A stretch of 64,000 nt of DNA from Ophioderma brevispina (lineage: Eukaryota > Echinodermata > Ophiuroidea > Amphilepidida > Ophiodermatidae): assembly GCA_023653785.1 (NCBI GenBank), contig JAMKCH010001589.1, positions 105,086 to 169,085 on the forward strand, given 5' to 3'. Positions 36,431 to 47,810 of this stretch are shown piece by piece. The position numbers were made by a program, and so were the translations under genes. The stretch's first letter is position 1, and each line of letters opens with the position of its first letter. Under the pieces are notes generated by a model. The model was not told the origin of the DNA. It did not search any database and worked only from the letters and a program-made list of their open reading frames with translations.

Positions 36431-36577
36431 CTGCTACCCATTTTTACAAATCATATAACTTTTCAAAGTTCTGATCCGAACTTTGAAAAACACGAAAGAA
36501 ATGTTCATATTTTGAGAAATGGCACCTTTTAGGGATTTTAAGTGTAGGCTGCAATGGGGAAAAATCGAAGTTTTATA

Positions 36578-36690
36578 TACAACCCCTTTCCCCCCAAGAA
36601 ACGGGAAGAGACTTATTATGATATGTGTATTGATAATATCTATCTACCCTGTAAGTGGCTTTCCCGTCTTGGGGGGGAAAGGGTTCATTT
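36578..36690. repeat. Hairpin with ~26-bp arms
   Basis: aacccctttccccccaag plus acgggaa on the left pairs with ttcccgtcttggggggg, aaagggtt on the right across a ~60-bp AT-rich loop. Possibly a very small foldback element. Confidence 0.65.
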
Positions 36691-37413
36691 AAAACAATTA
36701 CTCCATCGAGGGTGCATCAAATAGAAAAGAAAGAGCATAAAATCCCAATCACTGTGAGGCAAGGCTGCTAATCTACAAGGGCCTGAGTTCAGTAGCCTTG
36801 GATGTGCCACCTGTAACAACGCTGACCATGAATGTTCTGGGTATCATAAATCACTGCACTAAAGAAACAGAAGGTTGTGTTCAGACGGGGGGCCTACTTT
36901 CGAAAAGTCGCGTACAATGAAAAATTCATTTAAGTCCTCATAGCGCCTTTAACAACGACGCACGTCCACACGAAACTTACCAACGATTACCCTTCCAAAG
37001 TTACCAGCGAGCGGCCTTCATCGGTCATTGGTTAATAGCGGAAGTAGCGTGCCGCTCGCGCTGACCTGGCGGTTAATTGCTTGAAACCCCGGGAAAACTC
37101 AACCCATTGTAAACAATGCCAAAATGGAATCCTCAAGTAGGAGTGTGTTTTTAAAAGCGATATTTTGGCTTCTGTTTTTCGTTATTACTCATCGACAGAG
37201 GATTTGGCAGTAACACTGATTATGCCGATATTCATTCCCCCTACACCAATCAGTGAGAAGCGATCCAACCCCAAACATGACATCATCAAAAACAAAGGTC
37301 ATGCATCATCAACGAAATGTGGTTCCTTGCCACAGAGACAGAGTTACGTGCAGTGGCCGGTTTACGGCACATTTTGATTCGCACTTGCTGTGATTAATTC
37401 ACGATTTAACCAC

Positions 37414-37770
37414 TTAAAGGGGGATGGCCCGATTTAAGGATATGAAGTTTTCATCTTGATAGATTGGCCTTCGCCCCAAAACCCTATCTGTAAAGTTTCG
37501 CGCCGATATTTCAATCCGTTTTGATGTGCGAGCTAAAAACGTGATTTTGTAAGTCCCATAGAGTACTGTGTAAAATAATAATATTGGTCGACCAAAATAG
37601 GGTACATTTTCACTCATAACTTCCAAACCAAACATCCTTTGGCCCTAAGATTTCACAGGGCATATGAGAAAAATAGTAGCTTTCTTCCGATACCAAAATG
37701 TTGACCACTTCCGGTAAAATCTGGAGCTTCTGGGGACGAGGCTATTAGCGATCGGGCCATGGACCTTTAA
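37414..37770 (+). mobile_element. MITE family B nested in the Harbinger element
   Basis: Intact copy with both ends (TTAAAGGGGGATGGCC on the left, the inverse of cgggccatggacctttaa on the right), nearly identical to 25252-25608. Its position inside the Harbinger element makes it the younger insertion here. Confidence 0.85.
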
Positions 37771-37886
37771 TACAAATCATATAAAGTTCTAATCTCGCAC
37801 AAATAACAATGAATATGTACTTATTTAGATTGAATACCGATCGAATTAATTTCTCTCTCAATACAAATTATGTTGGGATTTCTTTT

Positions 37887-38129
37887 TCAACAACTGTTCA
37901 AAATACTTGGTCGTGTGCATAACCAACATGGGACATGAGGCTGCCTGTCAACGGTCACATGATCGCAAAAAAGGGAAATCCCTATTTGTGTTGTCTTCAA
38001 CTCAATTTTATCTTGCACGTTGGGTTCCTTCCAGATCTCAATTAATGCTTGTATCTCTCTCTCGGACCAGTTTGGGTTCCGTGTTCGCTTGTTTTTCGGG
38101 GCTGTACTACTAGATGATGATGATGCCAT
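37887..38129 (-). pseudogene. Harbinger Myb/SANT-like DNA-binding protein, truncated
   Basis: On the minus strand from a Met at 38129 the frame reads MASSSSSSTAPKNKRTRNPN and then WSEREIQALIEIWKE. This is a serine-rich start followed by the first helix of a Myb/SANT-like trihelix domain. In intact Harbinger elements this protein helps carry the transposase to the nucleus and to the ends. After about 40 residues the similarity ends and the frame closes 80 residues in, so most of the domain and the rest of the protein are missing. An upstream Met (38177) extends the frame but adds nothing family-like. Confidence 0.7.
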
Positions 38130-38929
38130 TATCAAAATAAATTGGAAAAAACAGTAAACTGTACTACAAACAAGCACAAGACCGCTGTCAAAGTTGATGA
38201 ATACACGAACTAAATTGGCGTTCGTTTATGGTATCCACGCTACGGAATAAGTTGACCCGGATGTCGTTACGAGGTCACGATGAGATCACCCTTAACATCG
38301 ACGTCGTGAGTAGCACTGTTCACACGGCACTTACCAACGACGATCGCTCGCAAGTAGCTCGCTACTTTTAAGATTTCTTAAAAGTAAATCGTCGTTGTTA
38401 ACTCGTTGTTAGCTTAACAATGATGTTGTTCAGACGGTCACTACTCACGAGCTTACCAATGACTGTGCTTACCAACGATCTTACCAACGACTTAACAATG
38501 ATCGTCTGAACATGCCTAGAGGGTGTATTTGCTAAATGCACTGGTGAATTAAAGTTATTGAACTGCGCCATGGGAAGAGGTTTATTAGCGCATAGTGAAT
38601 ATATTCCAATAGCTTTGTGCTTACTCTACCAGAACAAAAGTCCAACAGATTTTCCTGAGCTTTGAACCATAGACAAAATGACCACTTCTGTTATAGTAAC
38701 TCTGATCATCAATGAAAGGCCTATTGAATATAAATCTCATGTGAAGTTTTGAAGTAGTATGAACTATTTATAGTTGTGTGTTCACTACTTAGAACTCAAA
38801 CCCCCCTTACTATTTGGAGTTTTTTTCATGTTTTTAGCTTGTAATGGCAACTTTAGAAGAAAGTATGAAAACCAAGTCTTATGTACATGCAATATCGCAA
38901 AATGAAAATTCATCAGCCTAGTTGCAACT

Positions 38930-38990
38930 ATTGAGGGCACTTCTCTCTGCTTATCCTGCCAGGTCCTTTCAAGAAGTACTTACCACCTCC
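38930..38990 (-). repeat. Repeat family H, right (inverted) copy
   Basis: Inverse counterpart of 36366-36430: gagggcac, cttctctctgcttatc, ctgccaggtcctttc. It differs by single-base gaps. Confidence 0.7.
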
Positions 38991-39354
38991 TAAAATATCA
39001 TGTAGTCCCAGGTTTACAACTATTCATTCCAGTTCTAGAGATCTGACATCAATGAGATATCAATGAGATATCAAAGTTAGCCGAGCAGAAAGTATACAAT
39101 TATTTAAAGAGCAAAATGATCAGTTTTAATAACTGGAGGCAGTTAGTATTTGCCTGGATATAATTAATACTCTTTATACATATATCGTAAAGAGTAAGTC
39201 CTCATTTTTGCTCACTGTAAAACCTGTGTCTAAATCAATTTAAAACAGTTTGAATGATCAAAAGTTCTAAGGAAGTTTCTAGCTCCAGTTGAAAGCAGGT
39301 AGCATTTTTCCATGAAAAATTATATCATTTTATGTTGGTGAAATTTCTCCTCAG

Positions 39355-39507
39355 GTGAACCAGAAGATGTCGTAGAGAAGGCCAAGCAGGCCCTGCATGC
39401 CCAACTGGCAGCAGGGCGCCGTGCTGATCTACAAGGACCCGAGATTGAGGATGATAATACTAGCCTTCAGGATGAAAAGGATGCAGAACTTGAGACAGAG
39501 CTCGAAG
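39355..39507 (+). CDS. NBEA/LRBA: Neurobeachin/LRBA-family exon (acidic linker)
   Basis: Second recognised exon, between a tctcctcag acceptor and a gtaaga donor. Its first two bases complete the Gly codon left open by 32513-32634. Fifty codons follow (EPEDVVEKAKQALHAQLAAG, then RRADLQGPEIEDDNTSLQDE, KDAELETELE), and the last base starts the next Gly codon. The EDVV and acidic ..LQ.EK features occur at the same place in vertebrate LRBA/NBEA, but this linker is poorly conserved, so the assignment rests mainly on reading phase and on the exons either side. No stop or frameshift is present. A MITE (family G) begins 68 bp after the donor. Confidence 0.85.
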
Positions 39508-39575
39508 GTAAGATTGACTTGTCATCTTTCAGATGGCAAATGCACATCTTCATGGAGAAGAAGGTAAGGTGCAGA

Positions 39576-39869
39576 CCAGAGGGTGTATTGAGTCAATCCC
39601 ACAATGCACCAGTTTTGGGAAATTTCACCTCAATAGGGTCATGTGATCCCACAGCAATCCTATTCTTAACACATAAAAACCCTGACTTTTATGCTCATTT
39701 TAGCCCACAAAGCATTAGTACTTAGGGATTTTTTAGCATAATCATGAAATGTCTTGTGGTTCTAAAGCTTTTGGAATACTTTTTTTTCGCTAAGTACTGA
39801 TGTTTTTTAGTACAGTACAGTATAGGGACATTGCAATGCATTAAGGGATTGGTTCAAAACACCCTCTGG
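39576..39869. mobile_element. MITE family G
   Basis: Ends are CCAGAGGGTGTATTGAGTCA on the left and the inverse of tggttcaaaacaccctctgg on the right. The interior is noncoding, with a tttttagt/aagtactgatg stretch. Related sequence appears at 40755-41040 and 45240-45400. Confidence 0.7.
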
Positions 39870-40754
39870 TTGCAGACCATGTCTGTAACAGTGGCATTTG
39901 CTTACCGATATCATTATTGCAACATTCACCTGTAAGGTATATGCCACAGTGTACTGTAGAATTAAGTGCAAGTTGACATAACATTTGTAATTTATCATGA
40001 TTTAACTCTTTTGGTATGGTATGCTGGCATTTTTTATGCCAGTACACCTAAATAAGGCTATAGTCGAATCAAACTTTACTCTTACCTCAAATGCTCAGAC
40101 TGACCCCCTAAACAACATATACAAATAGAAAACAAAACCTCAAGAACCTCCCATATAAACTATTTTGGTGCAGGATAGAAGATTTTACCAAGCCCAATTA
40201 GCTTAGGTGAAAGTTTTACTGTCAAGTACCATGAATACTAAACACCACCCATAGTTAACCCCTTGAGCACTACCAGTCTTTCATAGAGAATATATGTTTG
40301 ACTGATTACATCATATGTTCATTTCAATAACCAGATGAAATGTAGCTTCCAATTTTAAAAGTTCTTGCCCTCTTTGGCCCTGCCACCATTCTTACCATGT
40401 TGTATCACAGAAGTTCCTTTGTGACCAATTAGCAAGTAATATTCATGGGGCTAAACTGAAAGGACAAATGCCTGCACAGAAGTCAAAACATCAGCCGGAC
40501 AATGCCCCAGCAAACTACATTCACTGCCAGAATTTCACAGGCAAGATTGGGTTGCTCCCAGCTGACGTGTGTCAACCCGGAAGCACAAATAAGTTCCTGA
40601 CAACGGTCACATGATTTGTAATTGGTCGAGAGGCATTTGTCTATACCGCGCTTTAGTTTGCATAATACATTGCACGCGTGTGGCTTGCCTGAGAAATTTT
40701 GACACTGACTGTAGCTTGTAGACCACTGGCTATCAGTTCACATTTTGAGCTAGT

Positions 40755-41040
40755 ACCAGTGGAGGTATTAATCCAATCCCATAATACACTCTGATTTGGA
40801 GATTCAACCATGACAAAGGTCATGTGACACTCCCAAACAGAGCCTATTACCAACACAAACACACACATACAGAAGGCCTGACTTTTACACTTTGTTTTAC
40901 CATGGAATATGTTAGTACTTGGGATTTTGGAAATAATAAAAGTTCTTGTGGTTCATAAATTTCTAGCACTTTTAGTCCTTAAGTTTTGAACATATATGTA
41001 CAGATACAGTGCAGTGACTGTAAAAAAATCACCCCTCTGA
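40755..41040 (+). mobile_element. Diverged copy of MITE family G
   Basis: Shares, in order, aatcccataatacac/aatcccacaatgcac, gtcatgtga, cctgacttttat/cctgacttttac, gttagtacttgggatttt and cttgtggttc with 39576-39869. The right end is unclear. Confidence 0.6.
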
Positions 41041-41622
41041 GCTAGTATAGAGAAGTGAACTTTGTACAATACCACTCATAAACTGTATGAAATAGGTATG
41101 AATTTTTGTTTACATGTTTATAATTAATTAGGGAGAATATGGCTCGAGTCTACTTTGTGCATACCTGTATTGCGTCATAGATGTTACACTAGGCTTTCAA
41201 TTAAGTCATGTGACAGGTGGCTATTTTTCCCCAACATGACACATATCATACGTGCAAGTAGTCAAAATTAATATCAGTATATTTATTGATAGTCGAGGGC
41301 TACAATCCAATATTTCTACTGAGTGGCCAGATAGCGAAATTAGTTGTCAGGAATGTAGAGCTAGGTGTGGTTGATGACACCATTATAAAGCTCAATTTCT
41401 ATGACCTGAAAGAAGCTTGCATATATGCAGAAGAGTAGATGCTTACAGATAATATGATGGCCTTGTTTTCTCTCTCTTTCAACTACATTATCACGAAAGT
41501 TTACTGGGAATGCCTACATGGCCATGTCTAATTTCAGATTGTTAATTCTAATTCATTCTTTGATTCTTTGATACGTTATCCACCCACACCCGCCAACTAT
41601 CGTGTTTCAGGACATCTAATCT

Positions 41623-41832
41623 TTAACCACCTGGACACTACCACCTATGGTATGATCTGATTGGCTCATTACAGGACACAGCATTAGATAGCCTTCTGAG
41701 TAACCAATCAAAATACTGTGTAAACCATATCACCATTCTTACAGTGTCTCTGATTTGCTCATTACATGATATTTCCTTCTAAGTGGCCAATCAAAATAGT
41801 GCTTAGATGCCGATAGTGCCCAGGGGGGTAAA
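41623..41832 (-). mobile_element. MITE family C, inverted copy
   Basis: Starts TTAACCACCTGGACACTACC and ends gatagtgcccaggggggtaa. Reads as the reverse complement of 23228-23475 in its inner words (ccaatcaaaat, tgatttgctcattac). Confidence 0.75.
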
Positions 41833-43121
41833 TAATTTAGGTATGTACTATAAAACAACATGTTCAGATTATTGAACCAGATGGAAATACACATGACATA
41901 CAATAGTTTTTCCCCAGGGACTCCTATGACACTATCTAAAGAAGTTGGAGATTTTTAAGAAAGCAAGCCAAATATCAGTGAAGGATAAAAATTAAAAAAT
42001 AATCAATTTTATCTTCATTGTAACTAAAAACACATCTATGAAATATTTGTCTAACAAATGGAGGAAAAGGAGCTTGCCATTATCACCATTTTATGATGCA
42101 ACATTTATCTCTGCAACATTGCTGATCAAGCTAACTGCTTGAAAAAATGGACTAACTTGTAAAATGTAATTTTTTAAAGAATATTTTTTTCACAAAATAT
42201 GCACATTTGTCATTTTGGTTGTGGTTTCCTACACATTTATTGTGTCCGAAGGCTATTTTATAGCCCGAACAAGCTGCATGACATTTTAATGTTGAACAAA
42301 TGGTTATTCACAGAAAATTTCTGACATTTGCTGATTTGCTTGTAGATCACAGAAAGACAAATTTATTTCTGTGGTTTGATCTGTCCTGTCCATGTATAAT
42401 ATTTGCACACTTGCGCACATGTGCACGCATTGAAACTACTAGAAATTCAATATGAATGGGTATGATATCACAAAATAGTTTGTGTATAGCTACCGTACCC
42501 TATCTCTAACTTATGATGTGGACAGCTTTGACAACTGGAGAGATTCAACAGAACATACATTTCGAATTTATTGTAAGCCACTAATGAAAGTCATATAGGT
42601 CAAACCACATGAATAGAGTAATCATGTAGTGTAATGGATGCTTCTGCTGTTTTCTTCTCTTTACAACACCCCTTAACATTTAATGAACTTCATTAATATT
42701 TTAAACAGGCAGAAACTCGCCATACATATCTTAAATGGTTATAAAATGTGATTCTATCTATACTTTGTCAGCACCTAATAGACAGGAATGTATGAAGATT
42801 GCATTCAAATGAGTCCAAACAAGCCCAATTTTAGGTCAGTGTTTTATAAGATGGCTTTCCTAATAGCCATCTTAAGATCCACTGAGTTGTGGATACAGAA
42901 TATGCAATCTACCAGGGTGGAACAGGTTGTATTTAACGCATGCAGCACAACTGTGCCATGCAGTAAATATGGATGAGGCCCTCTGTTGACAGGTGTATGC
43001 TAATGTATATTGCCTGTACAATCCCTGCATATAATTTGAGACTGACATCTAGCAAGCAAGCTGCTACAAGGGGCAGTGGCCATTAGAGTAAAATGTTGAA
43101 ACTTTAGAGTGATTTCAATTA

Positions 43122-43146
43122 ACACACACACACACACACACACACA
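43122..43146 (+). repeat. CA microsatellite
   Basis: An uninterrupted CA run of about 12 units. Confidence 0.95.
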
Positions 43147-44869
43147 ACTAACCACAGATTAGTAACCTCTCTCAAATTTATTGAGGAGTAAAACAATTGG
43201 ATGAAAACAATGTTAGACTTCTTCGTCAAACTGAGCATGGGTGCATTGATCATTTTTGTCAATGCACAGGAACCAAAAATATCCAGACATTAACCTCTGA
43301 TCGATGCACTCGCGCTACATTCGCATATTTTACCTAACATCTGTCCTGATTGGCAAGTGCATAGATTACAGTAGCATGTAGATTATAGTCACTGGAGTCT
43401 AGTACAATGATAATGATATTGGGCCATTGCTTTGACATTCAATTTGTAATTATGCCACTGGTTTCCTTGTGAATTGCCAGAGAGGATCTAAAGAATAGAG
43501 GCTAGCAAAACAGTCTGAGAAATTAGTTTTAATAGGCTTTTATGTCAAAGACATGGCATTGATAATGATGGCTGGTATTTAGAAGATCACAACAGAGTGA
43601 GAAAGCTAATATAGTCATGTAACATTGATTGATACTCCTTCATTATAAAGAGCAATCTGAAAATAAAATGACCAATTGCATGTATCATGCACAGTTTGAT
43701 AATGAAAAACTAACTTACGTCATTGGAATGAATATTTGATGAGCGGTATTATCCAATTTTCGAGGTAGTCTTTCATATCACATACTATATTCCTTGTGGA
43801 CCTATCTGATTAAAGCAATGATGGATGAATTTTGGAGAAGTATGACAAGACATTTTCTCTGATTTTGGTCTGAAATGAAAGATTGTCTCAAAAGATCAAT
43901 ATTTAGGTACAAAAAAAAACAGAAAATTGACCTAATCAACTTTTTACCTGTATTGCTGGGTAATTAAGATCTAGCCTGATTATGATTTAAAAAAAAACAC
44001 ATTATGCTGTGTGCATGACATAAGAAAAATCTGCATCGAATTGAAAGCCAATTGATAGGGTCAGTTTTGGAATAATCATATCAGCTACATGTTGGTGTAC
44101 ATAATGGAGATGTATTGACATTGTAGAAAACTTAACAAGCTGATTTGGGTTGCATTGGACCTGGGTTAGCACTAGGGAATTTTTGTCTTTGGCCATCAAT
44201 TTTACCAATTTAAATTCACAAGAAATGTAAATATCAGATATATATTGTATGTTTTTATACATAGGTGTCATTTTAAGGCGTGGTTGACATTTAAAATGAA
44301 ATTTTCGGTATTCCATGAGCTGCCATGCATCCCAACATTATTTACATTGAAATCACTTAAGTTGTTCAATTCTTCTTATCATATCCACAAGTCATTGGTT
44401 GTGGCCATGTGGTGGTGTCAGGATTTATTCGACTGAGTAAGCTGATCCGGGGCCGCGTGTATCCATGATACGGACGCTCCTAACACAGCCCTGTTAGTTG
44501 TTCAATTAAGGTGCTATGTCTTTACACTTTTGTGTGGAAAATTCCATCAAGCATATACAGCTACCTGAGACCATACCTAAGATGTACACACATCGAATAC
44601 TAAGCAGTGTTAGCAATGTCAATGTTCATGGACGTTCAACTATTTGAGCCCTGCTAAAATGAGTTTTATCTGAAATAATACATTTAAAAGAAAATGTAAA
44701 ATATATATAGGATTGAATGGAACCCACTCAAACATGCAATTTGTATTGTACGTAATTGCACCCATCTGTTCAAAACAATAAACTGACCATGCTACAAGAT
44801 GGTATCAGTATCGGATAAAGTGATTGAAGCACTCCGATATGGGCAATCTACAATGTTATGATGATAGTC

Positions 44870-45074
44870 CACCACAGCTTGCACGAACCAAACAAAATTC
44901 AGCCTATGTTTTATATTGAAATATGAGCAAATTAAAATCACCTTTATTCTCTCTTTTAAGACATTTCTATGGCCAAATACAAGGTAAGAAATGTACTGAG
45001 TGTCTAATCTATATGAAATTACTATTATGACACAATATTTGGGTGCCTCAAAAAACTCTTGTTGGACCTTTAAC
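44870..45074 (+). mobile_element. MITE family D, 5'-truncated copy
   Basis: Matches the right ~200 bp of 1754-2094, ending ctcttgttggacctttaa. The left terminus was not found. Confidence 0.65.
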
Positions 45075-45239
45075 TCTGTTTGCATACTCTCACAAACAGT
45101 TCCTCATAGTAGTTACAGATAAAGAACCATTGAAGTGCAAAATGGATCCAGTTATGAGCAATAGAACACAGCTGTTTGACCCCATGCAATTGTCTTTTTT
45201 GTAGAACAATTTTACGCTGTGGCAACACAATTTTGACAA

Positions 45240-45400
45240 CTGAAATATGTAGGGACATACACAAAGGGTGTTATGAACCAATCCATAATGCCTTGCAATG
45301 TGCCTATACTGTACTAAACACAAGTCAGGACTTAGGAATAAAAAGTGTTCAAGAACTTTAAGGGCCACAAAAGATTTCATGATAATGAAAATCACACCAC
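45240..45400 (+). mobile_element. Partial copy of MITE family G
   Basis: Contains gggtgtt, tgaaccaatcc, aatgccttgcaatgtgc and tactgtacta, matching the inverse of the right end of 39576-39869. Confidence 0.5.
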
Positions 45401-45449
45401 CTTGGTTGATGAAAGCAAGGGCAGCAATGGTTTTTCCTCCAGTTTTCTC

Positions 45450-45768
45450 TTAATGATACACCATCCTTGATGAAGTTGCCTTTGCATTAATGAGTAGCAC
45501 TACAAAAAAGAGAACATTTTTAACATGGTATGAAAATGAAATTGAAATAGCAACTACGTCACCAGCATCCATATTTGATGAGCGGCATAACCCAGCACAA
45601 AAGACAAAGTCATTCGTTTTTAGACCAGTTGGGCCTCCTCTGATTAATTTTTCATCGATTGCAACAACCCAATCCGTCAGTGTCGGTGTCAACGGGAGTA
45701 CATGCACCGCGCAGCGCGTTAACTTTGCCACATTAGGAAGGTGTCGGAGGGTGTTTGTCAAGCTTTGA
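45450..45768. other. Unassigned patch with overlapping open frames on both strands
   Basis: Ninety-two codons are open on + (45490-45768) and 103 on - (45450-45761). CpG is higher here than in the surrounding intron. Neither peptide matches a family I know. It could be a decayed transposon gene. No terminal repeats are visible. Confidence 0.25.
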
Positions 45769-46906
45769 TGCTTTATGGCATGCTGTAAATGACCTGTCAG
45801 TGGTAGCTTATTGTATCATTCATTTATACTTGTGTATCCTAGACATGCTAATTTTATGTAATTCCTCACTATACTCTCTCTCTGACTTTTGCGTTAATGG
45901 CATCAGCAAACTGAAGGAAATTATGTCTTCATACTCATACAATAAATTAAAGGGGTTTATGCAAACATTTTGCATGCTGATGTAAATGTCAGTTTGCTTG
46001 CAAATGTTATGAGTAAAAAGTGTTTCAAAACATTCCTAATTTATGCAAAACAACCAAATTATACATCAGATTGGCTCACATGGCATCGGTATGTCACAAG
46101 GTTAAAGTAATTCCTTTTAATACTATAATAGGGAATCCATAATATTTTCAGAACACTTTATATGCAAAGTATAGTGTTATTTTATAGGCTTTATATTTAT
46201 TATAGTATAGTGGATTTGTGGTTAACAAGATAACATTTTTACCTTTTTTTTGAAAAAAATTACCACTTTAAACCAACTCTGCACTCTAACAAAATCCTGG
46301 CTTACCCCCTAGACCTACCAAAACGTTACAGTGTGCAAAAAGTAGAATAATTTAAAGCCATATGTTTATTTATTAATGACATAAAAATTGGTTCAAACTG
46401 CCATCCAATTACTAAAAATAGGCATGCAAATGCAAATTAATGATTAAGCTTTGTATTCCATCATAACCTATTTTTAGAATAGCTATTAAACTGATTTATG
46501 GACTTGGGTGTAAAAATGAGTTGATACCTGTTAATTTTGGAGCCTTATCATTTATATTCAGTTGAAAGCATCATTATTGCTAATTTTGCATATTTCAATG
46601 TTTGCTGGTTGAATAGTTGAATAAATATGTATATAATAAGTGAATTCAATATATTAAACAAGTGAATACTTAGAAAATGTTGATAGCAAGATTAGGCTAA
46701 ACAAAATGAATAGGTCTTAAAGCTTGTGAAGGATTAGAAATAAAATGCCGAATGCATTGTTGTGTTGTCGGCAAACAAAGCGGCACACAGGAATTGCTTT
46801 AGTAGTGTGCCTGTGTGTCTGTTTGTCTGTATTAAAATGTTGACCCAAATGTTAACCCCATGTTAACCCTAAACATAATTGCCCGCTGCTGCCCCCCTAT
46901 GCGTGC

Positions 46907-47299
46907 ACATTTTCAACAGCAAATCTGATAGGTGATGCACAAGATCTACTAACATCACTTGAGAATGCTGCAGACAAAGTTGGCCTACATCTAAATTCCA
47001 AGAAGACAACATGTGACCTCCGACAAGGAAAAAAAATCATCAACCTATCTGCACTACAGACAGTATTCAACTCAAAAACTGCAAGAAAGACTTCCTGTCC
47101 CGCAAAGGACAAGGTTGGAATGCCTGCAATAACTATACCACCTATGTCAATCTGGTATCTCCAATTCAACCAAGCTGATGACCTTCTTCAGAGCCTGTGT
47201 AGAGAGTATCCTGAGACCTGGACCATGAAGAAAGAGTTACAGGATAGACTGGAGACACCTGCACCAGGCTTCTTAATACGAGTACAGAACAAATCCTAG
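46907..47299 (+). pseudogene. LINE reverse-transcriptase fragment
   Basis: The + frame from 46907 to the stop at 47297-47299 contains GDAQDLLTSLENAADKVGL followed by HLNSKKT. This is the stretch after the catalytic YADD box in non-LTR retrotransposon reverse transcriptases (the V.GL.LN..KT signature). The YADD itself and everything upstream are missing. After about 35 residues the frame continues but no longer looks like the expected order. It is a dead 5'-truncated copy in an intron. CR1-, Jockey- or RTE-like clades are all possible. Confidence 0.7.
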
Positions 47300-47454
47300 C
47301 ATGAACACAAGACCAAAGCACATATATGGAGATATCCATCTAATTTCATCCTCTGTTGCTCAGCCCTGAGTGCAGTTTGCTGGTCATCTCAATCCATGTA
47401 GTTGATCAAGTAGTCTCAGGCGTCACATGTTGGAGGTTACTATTCCCAAATAGG

Positions 47455-47810
47455 AGTCATCGCCTCTTCAATTACATTGATGTGATTGCTCGAACCGGCC
47501 AGCAGGATCCATCTGACATTCCCAACTTAATGACAGACCGGGACATTTGGAGAACAGCATCTCCGCTGCAGTCACTGTAGCATACAGTGACCGATTATGG
47601 TATTTTCAAATTAATCATGTGTACTACAGGTTTTGATATTCTCAAAATATTTGTTAATTTTGTTAGTACTTGTTTTTCTATATGTAAAGGTTAACTTTTT
47701 GATATATACTTGTTTGTTTAATGTTTGTATGTGTATCATTTTACTTTCTGTATGATTTACATTGATTATACCATAATGTTTGGTGATTGTCAATAAAGAT
47801 TGATTGACTA
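47455..47810 (+). pseudogene. LINE 3' end: C-terminal coding remnant and 3' tail
   Basis: The frame open to 47580 ends YIDVIARTGQQDPSDIPNL then MTDRDIWR, the usual extreme C-terminus of LINE polyproteins (a Y.D.. block, then DR..WR). The ~230 bp after the stop are AT-rich and finish with tcaataaagattgattgac, resembling a LINE 3' tail. Probably the same insertion as 46907-47299, with a rearrangement between. Confidence 0.6.

Larger units (their letters stand above)
36872..38516 (-). mobile_element. Degenerate PIF/Harbinger-type DNA transposon
   Basis: Ends are ggttgtgttcagacgg on the left and the inverse of cgtctgaacatgcc on the right, the same terminal family as the element at 53187-54585. 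Subterminal regions repeat the word ttaccaacga many times on both sides. The inside keeps part of a Myb/SANT-like gene on the minus strand (37887-38129), the second protein normally encoded by Harbinger elements. No transposase was recognised. A family B MITE is nested within it (37414-37770). Confidence 0.75.
32635..39354 (+). other. Intron of the neurobeachin/LRBA gene (6.7 kb)
   Basis: Bounded by gtatgt and a tctcctcag acceptor. It contains a ~170-bp tandem repeat, the second copy of repeat family I, a CpG-containing segment, a hairpin and a broken Harbinger element. Outside these entries (33212-34168 and 38991-39354) I see only AT-rich DNA. Confidence 0.85.
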
